From: CAIWAH01 sp964602595
Lineage (GTDB): Bacteria; Verrucomicrobiota; Verrucomicrobiia; Limisphaerales; UBA9464
Direction: 5' to 3'
DNA length: 64,000 bases
Assembly (NCBI GenBank): GCA_964602595.1
Contig: CAZRRO010000019.1
Location: forward strand, 1-64,000
The stretch's first letter is position 1, and every line of letters begins with the position of its first letter. The position numbers and the translations under genes are program-made. The notes below the pieces were generated by a model. The model was not told where the DNA came from, searched no databases, and saw only the letters and a program-made list of their open reading frames with translations. Of the stretch, positions 1 through 6,481 are shown piece after piece.

Positions 1-1067
1 GTGTTCCGCTGGACCGGTTCGCGGCCGGCTTCGCGGATGGCCTTCACGAGGTCCTTCTCGGTCTGGAGCTGCGGGGACTTCGCGCCGGCCATGTGGAAGA
101 TATGTTCCTCCACGATGGTGCCGTGCAGGTCGTCGGCGCCGTAGCTCAGGGCGATCTGCGCCAGCTTCACGCCCATGCCGACCCAGTAGGCGGTGAGGTG
201 CGGGAAGTTGTCGAGGAACAGCCTGGCCACCGCGATGGTGCGGAGCTGGTCGAAGCCGCTCGGCGCGTGGGTCACGGGAATGCCGTTGTTGTCGGGCTGA
301 TACGGCAGGCCGATGAAGCCGGTGAAGCCCTTGGTCTCGTCCTGCAAACCGCGCAGGAGGCTGAGATGATGCACGCGGTCGGCGAGCGACTCGACGTGGC
401 CGTAAAGCATCGTGCAGGTGCTGCGGCCGCCGAGCTGGTGCCAGGTGCGGTGGACGTCGAGGTATTCCTCGGCCGACTCCTTGCCGCGGGCGATCTGCGC
501 GCGGACTTCCTTGCGGAAGATTTCCGCGCCGCCACCGGTGAGCGATTCGAGGCCGGCGGCCTTCAGTTCCAGCAGCGTGTCGCGCACGGATTTCTTGGCG
601 AGCCAGGCAAGGTGGAGGATTTCAATCGCGGTGAAGCACTTGAGCTGGAGCCGCGGGTCGAGGGCCTTCAGCTCGCGCAGGAAGCCGGTGTAGTAGCTGA
701 ACGGCAGCGACGGATGCAGTCCGCCGACGATGTGCAGCTCGGTGATGCCGAGCGCGAGCGCTTCGCGGGCCTTCTGCACCATTTGCTCGGCGGTGAGCTG
801 GAAGCCGTCTGCATCACGTTTCTTCTTGGAGAAGGCGCAGAACTGGCAGCTCAGGATGCAGTAGTTCGAGTAGTTGAGGTAGCGGTTGACGATGTAGGAG
901 GCGCGGCGGCCGTTGCGGCGCTGGTTGGCGAAGTCCGCCAGGGCGCCAAGGGCGTTGAGGTCGCGCGTCTCGAACAGGCGCAGGCCGTCGGCTTCCGACA
1001 GGCGTTCGCCGGCCTCCACCTTGGCGGCGAGGTCGGCCAGTTCGCTGCGTTGCAGCACAAAGTTCAC
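1..1067 (-). CDS. mqnE: Aminofutalosine synthase MqnE (radical SAM), 3' end cut by window edge
   Basis: Radical SAM enzyme of the futalosine route to menaquinone; it joins the chorismate-derived MqnA product to adenosine to give aminofutalosine. Near the N-terminus the frame carries the cluster-binding C-x3-C-x2-C (CILSCQFC) in the context NYSNYC, followed by IVGGLHP, LKCFTAIEI, GGGAEIF, TMLYGH and DDLHGT, an order that fits MqnE better than its paralogue MqnC, which lacks the GGLHP segment. The reading frame runs off the left edge in REAGREPVQRN, so only about ten C-terminal residues should be missing. The start is taken as GTG at 1067 (VNFVLQRSEL); no strong ribosome-binding site is visible. 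It is divergent from the hydrolase at 1254, and 1068-1253 holds no gene, only the presumed divergent promoters. No other mqn gene is in view. Confidence 0.85.
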   Translation of the reverse strand, partial: MNFVLQRSELADLAAKVEAGERLSEADGLRLFETRDLNALGALADFANQRRNGRRASYIVNRYLNYSNYCILSCQFCAFSKKKRDADGFQLTAEQMVQKAREALALGITELHIVGGLHPSLPFSYYTGFLRELKALDPRLQLKCFTAIEILHLAWLAKKSVRDTLLELKAAGLESLTGGGAEIFRKEVRAQIARGKESAEEYLDVHRTWHQLGGRSTCTMLYGHVESLADRVHHLSLLRGLQDETKGFTGFIGLPYQPDNNGIPVTHAPSGFDQLRTIAVARLFLDNFPHLTAYWVGMGVKLAQIALSYGADDLHGTIVEEHIFHMAGAKSPQLQTEKDLVKAIREAGREPVQRN

Positions 1068-1253
1068 GGGCGGGAATGAACAGCAAAGACGCCAACTCGC
1101 AAAGGACGGAGCTTGGGGGCCCATGTTCCGCCCGTCGTCGGCCTTTAGCGGCTCGGGACACCGGGGACTCCCGGCGGGACGCCGGCAGCACTTTGCCGGC
1201 GCGTGCCCACTTCCGGCTTCCGCCGGGCCGCGTTCCCCGGCCATGCTGCGGCC

Positions 1254-2162
1254 ATGTCCCCGCTGAAACACTTGCTGCTCACGCTCACTCTCGCCGCGTC
1301 GGCCCTGACCGCCTTCGCCGCGGAACCGCCCGTCGCCAGCCGCACCGAGGTCATCTACCACCGCAAGTTCGGCACGGCGCTGACCTTCGACGTGATCAAA
1401 CCGACCCGGCCCAACGGCTACGCGGCAATCTATATGGTTTCCGGCGGGTTCTTCTCCAGCCACGAGGCCATCGACGGATCCCTCAGGGGCGGACTCCTCA
1501 CGCCTTTGCTGGAGCGCGGTTACACGGTCTTCGCCGTCGTGCACGGCTCGCAGCCGCGCTTCGTGATACCGGAGATCACCGAGGACATCCACCGGGCGGT
1601 CCGCTTCATCCGGCATCACGCAGCCGACTACGGGGTGAAGCCCGACCGGTTCGGCATCTTCGGCGCCAGCGCGGGCGGACACCTGTCGCTCACGCTGGGC
1701 ACGCAGGGCGGACCCGGCAAAGCCGACGCCAAGGACCCGATCGACCGCGAATCCAGCGCCGTGCAGGCCGTCGCGGCCTTCTTCCCGCCGACCGATTACC
1801 TGAACTGGCGCAGCCAGGGCGACGACGCCGTGGGCGTGGGCGTGCTCAAGGATTTCAAGCCGGCGTTCGGCGCCCGCAGCGATACGGCCGAGAGCCGGGC
1901 GACCTATGGGAAGGAGATCTCCCCGCTCAACTTCGTGAAGGCGACCATGCCCCCCACGCTGCTCGTCCACGGCGACGCCGACCAACTGGTGCCGATCTAC
2001 CAGGCCGAGATCTTCGTGAAGCAGGCCGAGGCGGCCGGCGTGAAGGTGCCCGTGAAGCTCATCCGCAAGCCCGGCCTGCTCCACGGCTGGCCCGGCATCG
2101 AGAAGGACGTCGTGACCTTCGCCGACTGGTTCGACGAGCACCTGCGCGGGGTGAAGAAGTGA
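1254..2162 (+). CDS. Secreted alpha/beta hydrolase (esterase/BD-FAE-like)
   Basis: A 302-residue exported serine hydrolase. The start at 1254 is preferred over an in-frame ATG at 1203 because it places a clean signal peptide (MSPLKHLLLTLTLAASALTAFA) at the N-terminus. The fold shows the nucleophile elbow GASAGG (serine at about residue 139), the acid in LVHGDADQLVP and the histidine in LLHGWPG, giving a complete catalytic triad. Similar enzymes are carboxylesterases or acetyl-xylan/feruloyl-type esterases of the alpha/beta-hydrolase-3 or BD-FAE group; the substrate cannot be told from sequence. The last 86 bases are duplicated at 2595-2680, which suggests a second copy of this gene once lay downstream. 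Confidence 0.85.
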   Translation: MSPLKHLLLTLTLAASALTAFAAEPPVASRTEVIYHRKFGTALTFDVIKPTRPNGYAAIYMVSGGFFSSHEAIDGSLRGGLLTPLLERGYTVFAVVHGSQPRFVIPEITEDIHRAVRFIRHHAADYGVKPDRFGIFGASAGGHLSLTLGTQGGPGKADAKDPIDRESSAVQAVAAFFPPTDYLNWRSQGDDAVGVGVLKDFKPAFGARSDTAESRATYGKEISPLNFVKATMPPTLLVHGDADQLVPIYQAEIFVKQAEAAGVKVPVKLIRKPGLLHGWPGIEKDVVTFADWFDEHLRGVKK

Positions 2163-2208
2163 ACGACAGTCGGCGTCCAGAGACGCATTCACCACTCCGT
2201 CGCTTCCG

Positions 2209-2565
2209 ATGAAGACACTCCCTATTTGGCCACTGATCGCCGCCCTTGTCCTCTTGGTTGGCTGCGCTTCCCCGCGTCAAGGCCCAGCCTTCGGGCAGGA
2301 GCCGAAGTTTCGGCAGCAACTGACAAACAGCATCCCTGTCACTCAGCTCGGATACACCTTCCAGGAGGTGCGGTTTACCCAAGACTACAAGGAGGCGTTG
2401 GCCATCTTTGTTCATGCCGACAGCGCGAAGCGACCTGCGATTGAAGTGATCCTGAAACCCGATGGCTTTGGCCGATACCGCGGGCTGTTCATGCAGCCGT
2501 TCTACACTCCCGGCACAGCCAATACGCCAGGGCATCTCATTACCGTGGACCTCGGTGGCAACTGA
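2209..2565 (+). CDS. Small hypothetical lipoprotein
   Basis: A 118-residue protein with a lipoprotein signal peptide: charged MKT, hydrophobic run, then the lipobox LVGC with the cysteine at about residue 19. The mature part is small and mixed alpha/beta in character; I do not recognise a domain. It starts 46 bases after the hydrolase stop, and its base composition is visibly less GC-rich than the hydrolase. It sits exactly between the intact hydrolase gene and the 86-base remnant of its 3' end, so it may have arrived with, or been trapped by, the rearrangement that made that remnant. Confidence 0.6.
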   Translation: MKTLPIWPLIAALVLLVGCASPRQGPAFGQEPKFRQQLTNSIPVTQLGYTFQEVRFTQDYKEALAIFVHADSAKRPAIEVILKPDGFGRYRGLFMQPFYTPGTANTPGHLITVDLGGN

Positions 2566-2594
2566 CCGATGCCGGATGTAACGCACCTGTCACT

Positions 2595-2680
2595 TGCTCC
2601 ACGGCTGGCCCGGCATCGAGCAGGACGTGGTGACCTTCGCCGACTGGTTCGACGAGCGCCTGCGCGGGGTGAAGCATTGA
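2595..2680 (+). pseudogene. 86-base remnant duplicating the 3' end of the upstream hydrolase gene
   Basis: This stretch reads LLHGWPGIEQDVVTFADWF and so on to GVKH-stop, and aligns without gaps to 2077-2162, the last 86 bases of the hydrolase gene including its stop codon. Only a handful of bases differ (for example gagaag/gagcag and gtc/gtg). Nothing resembling the rest of the hydrolase lies upstream of 2595, and there is no start codon giving a sensible product. It is best read as the tail of a lost tandem copy. Confidence 0.75.
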
Positions 2681-2724
2681 CCCCAGTCGAGCCGATGGCT
2701 TGAGTTTCGCCGGACGATTCCCGC

Positions 2725-3288
2725 ATGACCGAAGAGCCAATAGTCCAGACGGGCGCTCCAGCCCGCGTTCCCGCCACGGCCAGCGACCGCATCCGTGCCT
2801 CAATCTCCGACGGGTTCCTCTTCCTGCCGATCATCTTGCTCGATAGCAGTTTTGGTTCGCTGACGGAGTCCCAGGCGCTGATCTTCGCTTATGGCCTGCT
2901 CTCCCAGCACTTGGGGTGGATCTACAATGTTCTGTTCCACGGTTACCGGGGCCAGACTTTGGGCAAATCGCTCCGAAACATCGAAGTGGTGCGGGCCTCC
3001 GACGGTGCCCCGCTGGGGTATCGCCGGGCGTTCCTGCGCGATTCTCCCTACGTAGTCATGTGCCTGATTTGCTCGGTCGCCTGGACCTATTCGAACGTTG
3101 CTTGGTGGGGCGGCTGGCAGACGGATGCGGGTGACGAGCTTGTGAACAAAGTCTACTTAGCCGCCTCTTGGTTCAGTATCGGGTGGTGCCTGCTGGAGGT
3201 TGCCTCCTTTTCCCTGCATCCCCAGCGGCGCGCCATCCATGATCTCATCGCCGGGTCGATCGTGGTCAACAAGCAGCGCCACGGCTGA
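2725..3288 (+). CDS. RDD family membrane protein
   Basis: A 187-residue integral membrane protein. It has the RDD-family layout: an N-terminal RIRASISDGFLF with the early Arg and Asp, hydrophobic segments at about residues 30-45, 53-73, 108-130 and 140-160, the GQTLGKSL loop between helices, and the closing Asp in RRAIHDLIAG. RDD proteins are small membrane proteins of poorly defined role; some have been linked to ion transport under salt or alkaline stress. The ATG at 2725 follows the hydrolase remnant by 44 bases. Its composition is less GC-rich than most neighbours. Confidence 0.8.
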   Translation: MTEEPIVQTGAPARVPATASDRIRASISDGFLFLPIILLDSSFGSLTESQALIFAYGLLSQHLGWIYNVLFHGYRGQTLGKSLRNIEVVRASDGAPLGYRRAFLRDSPYVVMCLICSVAWTYSNVAWWGGWQTDAGDELVNKVYLAASWFSIGWCLLEVASFSLHPQRRAIHDLIAGSIVVNKQRHG

Positions 3289-3349
3289 CCACCCGGGCGC
3301 CCCCGTTTTTCCATTGGCCGCGCGGGACGGCTTCACCAGCCTCGCGCGC

Positions 3350-4237
3350 ATGTCGAACCGCCTGCTGCTCGTGGATGGCCATGCCTACGCCTACCGCGCC
3401 TTCCACGCGATCCGCTCGCTCAATGCGCCGGATGGCTCGCCTACGAACGCCATCTACGGCTTCGTGAAGATGCTGCAGAAGATGCTGCTCATCCTCGAAC
3501 CCACGCACCTGCTTGTGGTCTGGGACGGCGGCCTCGCGGAGGAGCGCCTCGCCGCCTTGCCCGACTACAAGGCCAACCGTCCGCCCACGCCCGATGCGCT
3601 CGTGACGCAGTTCCCGCAGCTCAACGCCTGGCTCGACGCCGTGGGTTACCCGCAGCTCACCCGCGACGGCACGGAAGCCGACGACTGGATCGGCACCTAC
3701 GCGCGGCTGGGCGACGCGGCGGGGTGGAACGTGGTGGTGGCGAGTTCCGACAAGGACTTCATGCAGCTCGTGAACGCCCGGGTGGGCCTCTTCAACCCCA
3801 ACGACAAGTCCGAGAAGGTGTGGACCGACGCCGACGTCGTGGCCAAGACCGGCGTGCAGCCCGTGCAGATCGTGGACTGGCTCGCGCTCGTGGGCGACAG
3901 CGTGGACAACATTCCCGGCGTCCGCGGCGTCGGCCCGAAGACGGCGACGGAGCTGCTGAAACGCTTCGGCACCATCGAGGCGCTCTACGCCCGGCTCACC
4001 GAGGTGAAGTCCGAGAGCCAACGGGCCTCGTTGCTCGACGCGACCGAGATCGTGAAACGCAACCAGCTCATGGTCCGCCTCCAGTGCGACCTCGCCGACG
4101 GTCCGGCGCTGGAATCGCTGACGGCCAAGACGCCGGACAAGCCGGCCCTGCGCGAGATGTATCGCCGGTGGAACTTCCGCAGCCTGCTGGCGGAACTGGG
4201 CGAGGAAGGTTCGCTGGCGCAGGGCAACCTGCTGTGA
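3350..4237 (+). CDS. Stand-alone 5'-3' exonuclease (Pol I N-domain/FEN type)
   Basis: A 295-residue protein equivalent to the 5'-nuclease domain of DNA polymerase I, without any polymerase part. Metal-binding acidic residues are visible in LLLVDGHAYAYRAF near the start, LVVWDGG, TEADDWIGT, VASSDKDFMQLV and LVGDSVDNIPGV, the last followed by the helix-hairpin-helix GVGPKTATELL that grips DNA. The start at 3350 is chosen because it puts the first Asp about eight residues in, as in the family; longer in-frame starts overlap the RDD gene. It probably acts in Okazaki-fragment or repair flap removal. Whether the genome also has a full-length polA cannot be seen here. Confidence 0.85.
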   Translation: MSNRLLLVDGHAYAYRAFHAIRSLNAPDGSPTNAIYGFVKMLQKMLLILEPTHLLVVWDGGLAEERLAALPDYKANRPPTPDALVTQFPQLNAWLDAVGYPQLTRDGTEADDWIGTYARLGDAAGWNVVVASSDKDFMQLVNARVGLFNPNDKSEKVWTDADVVAKTGVQPVQIVDWLALVGDSVDNIPGVRGVGPKTATELLKRFGTIEALYARLTEVKSESQRASLLDATEIVKRNQLMVRLQCDLADGPALESLTAKTPDKPALREMYRRWNFRSLLAELGEEGSLAQGNLL

Positions 4238-4253
4238 GCGGCGACCGCCGGGC

Positions 4254-4715
4254 TTAGTCGGCAACCTCCGCCGTGACGGTGAGTTGCACGGCGGCGTCGA
4301 GAGGCATGTCACTGATCCCGACGGCCAGCCGCGCGTGGGCGCCGCGGGCACCGAAGACGGCGTTGAACAGCTCCGATGCCCCGTTGAGCACCTGCGGATG
4401 GCCGCGGAACCCCGGCGCGCAGTGGACGTAACCCTCGACCCGGACGAGCCGGCGAACTTTTGCTAGGTCACCGGTCGCGGCCTTGAGCTGCGCGAGCACG
4501 TTGAGCGCGCATTGGCGAGCCGCTTGATAACCCTGTTCCACGGTCAGTTCAGCCCCGAGGCGCCCCGTGAACGCCATCCGGCCGTCCCGCCACGGCAGTT
4601 GTCCGGAGGTGAACACGAGGTTGCCCGTGCGCACCCACGGTTCGTAGGCGGCCACGGCGGCGGGCGCTGTCGGCAGGCTGAGTCCGAGGCGATGGAGCTG
4701 TTCCTCTGCGGTCAT
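4254..4715 (-). CDS. RidA/YjgF family protein
   Basis: A 153-residue protein of the RidA (YjgF/YER057c/UK114) superfamily. It shows the family core: LVFTSGQLP, a long helix with AARQCALNVLAQLKAATGD, VRRLVRVEGYV, then NAVFGARGAHARLAVGISDMPLDAAVQL. The Arg in ARLAVG aligns with the arginine that binds 2-aminoacrylate carboxylate in active RidA deaminases. Length and the NGASELFNAVFG segment fit the slightly longer atypical subgroup rather than the 128-residue canonical RidA, so deaminase activity is not certain. It is convergent with the nuclease gene (16 bases between stops) and divergent from the CE15 gene. Confidence 0.85.
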   Translation of the reverse strand: MTAEEQLHRLGLSLPTAPAAVAAYEPWVRTGNLVFTSGQLPWRDGRMAFTGRLGAELTVEQGYQAARQCALNVLAQLKAATGDLAKVRRLVRVEGYVHCAPGFRGHPQVLNGASELFNAVFGARGAHARLAVGISDMPLDAAVQLTVTAEVAD

Positions 4716-4824
4716 GCGGCAGAGCAGGGCGAATCCCGGGGCCGTCGGTCAAGTCCGCAGCCCGGAGCCGGTCGCGATTTGGCCCGTAACCCCGCCCGCG
4801 CCGCCGGGTCATCCCAGCATCACC

Positions 4825-6333
4825 ATGAATGTTCCCGGTCGCTTCCCGGCCCACCTCGCCCGCGTCGTTCTCTGCGGATGTGGACTGACGCTCGGGTCAT
4901 CTTGTTTGCCGGCGCAAGAGGCTGCCACGCAGCCCGCGCCGCTCAACTGGACCGCGCAGCAGGACCACCGGAACATGCTGGAGCAGCTCGGCATCACGAA
5001 GCTACGACCCGGCCGCAACGGCAATCCCAACGCCACCAACAACCCGGCCAACTACGATCCCGCCCAGGCCAATCCCTTTCCCAACCTGCCCAACCTGCTC
5101 GTCACCAAGGACGGTCGCAAGGTCACGTCGCCCGAACTCTGGTGGCAGGTGCGGCGGCCGGAACTCGTCGAGGACTTCGAGCGGGAAGTGGTCGGCCGCG
5201 TGCCGAAGAACGCGCCCAAGGTCACCTGGACCATCACGAACCAGGCCACCGATCGCGTGGTGGACAAAATCCCCGTCAACGCGCGGCAGCTCGTCGGCAA
5301 GGTGGATAACTCGGCCTGCCCAAGCATCGAGGTGAACCTTCAGGTGACGCTGGTCACGCCGCTTGACGCCAAGAAGCCCGTGCCGGTGCTGATGATGTTC
5401 GGTGGCTTCGGCGGCGGTGGATTTCCGCGGAAGGTCACCGACCCGGAACCCACGAACCGTTTCCGCGGCTTCGGCAACCAGGTCTTCACCGACCCGCCTT
5501 CGACCGAGCAGTTGATCGCCGCCGGCTGGGGTTACGCGACCATCAGCCCGAACAGCATCCAGGCCGACAACGGCGCCGGGCTCACCAAGGGCATCATCGG
5601 TCTCGTCAACCAGGGGCAGCCGCGCCAGCCGGACGACTGGGGTTCGTTGCGCGCGTGGGCTTGGGGCGCCGCACGCACGCTCGACTACCTGGAAACGGAT
5701 CCGACGGTGAACGCCAAACAGGTCGGCATCGAAGGCGTGTCGCGCTACGGCAAGGCGGCGCTGGTGACGCTGTCGTTTGAGCCGCGCTTCGCACTCGCGC
5801 TGGTTGGCTCATCCGGCGAAGGCGGCGCGAAGCTGCACCGGCGCAACTTCGGCGAGGCCGTGGAGAACCTCACCGGCTCCGGCGAATACCACTGGATGGC
5901 CGGCAACTTCCTGAAATACGGCGCGGAAGAGTCCACGTTCGGTCGCAAGACTCCCGGCGACATCCCGGTGGACGCCCACCAACTCATTGCACTCTGCGCG
6001 CCGCGGCCCACCTTCATCAGCTACGGCATTCCTGAGAAGGGCGATGCCAACTGGCTCGACCAGCAGGGCAGCTACATGGCGACCGTCGCCGCCGGCCCGG
6101 CGTTTCGCCTGCTGGGCGCACGCGACCTGGGCGTGACCGAGGACTACCGCACCGTCCAGAAGCCCGCGGTGAACGTCGGCCTGCTCGATGGCGAACTCGC
6201 CTGGCGTCAGCACGACGGCGGCCACGAGGACCGCACCAACATGAAACACTTCCTGGCTTGGGCGAGCCGGCTGCTTGGGCACACGGCACCGGAGCCGGCT
6301 AGGAAGCAGGCGGGCGGACAACCTGAGAAGTGA
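4825..6333 (+). CDS. CE15-type glucuronoyl methylesterase (secreted)
   Basis: A 502-residue secreted serine esterase. The ATG at 4825 gives a signal peptide ending near SSCLPAQE. The catalytic serine lies in GVSRYGKAAL, the family motif G-x-S-R-x-G-K of carbohydrate esterase 15, and the catalytic His in HDGGHEDRTN about 20 residues before the end of the domain. CE15 enzymes cleave ester links between lignin alcohols and 4-O-methyl-glucuronic acid on xylan, and several bacterial forms act on simpler glucuronate esters. Neighbouring exported esterases and the secreted sugar-isomerase-like protein at 25956 fit a plant or algal polysaccharide diet. It stands alone, with 147 bases to the next gene. 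Confidence 0.85.
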   Translation: MNVPGRFPAHLARVVLCGCGLTLGSSCLPAQEAATQPAPLNWTAQQDHRNMLEQLGITKLRPGRNGNPNATNNPANYDPAQANPFPNLPNLLVTKDGRKVTSPELWWQVRRPELVEDFEREVVGRVPKNAPKVTWTITNQATDRVVDKIPVNARQLVGKVDNSACPSIEVNLQVTLVTPLDAKKPVPVLMMFGGFGGGGFPRKVTDPEPTNRFRGFGNQVFTDPPSTEQLIAAGWGYATISPNSIQADNGAGLTKGIIGLVNQGQPRQPDDWGSLRAWAWGAARTLDYLETDPTVNAKQVGIEGVSRYGKAALVTLSFEPRFALALVGSSGEGGAKLHRRNFGEAVENLTGSGEYHWMAGNFLKYGAEESTFGRKTPGDIPVDAHQLIALCAPRPTFISYGIPEKGDANWLDQQGSYMATVAAGPAFRLLGARDLGVTEDYRTVQKPAVNVGLLDGELAWRQHDGGHEDRTNMKHFLAWASRLLGHTAPEPARKQAGGQPEK

Positions 6334-6481
6334 GAGAATCGAATCACCCGCAGATCAAACCGGGTGTTGGTCGGTGGCGGTTGCCAGTGCCGAGAATACC
6401 GGAGGGTTTCCTTTTGACCCGAAAAGCACGCACGTTTTCCCTTGCTCGGAGCCAGACCATTGCACGCCGTAGTCGCCACCC

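Noticed and set aside
93..1079. Plus-strand open frame at the left edge
   Set aside because: Antisense to mqnE, which shows the radical SAM cysteines and other family motifs.
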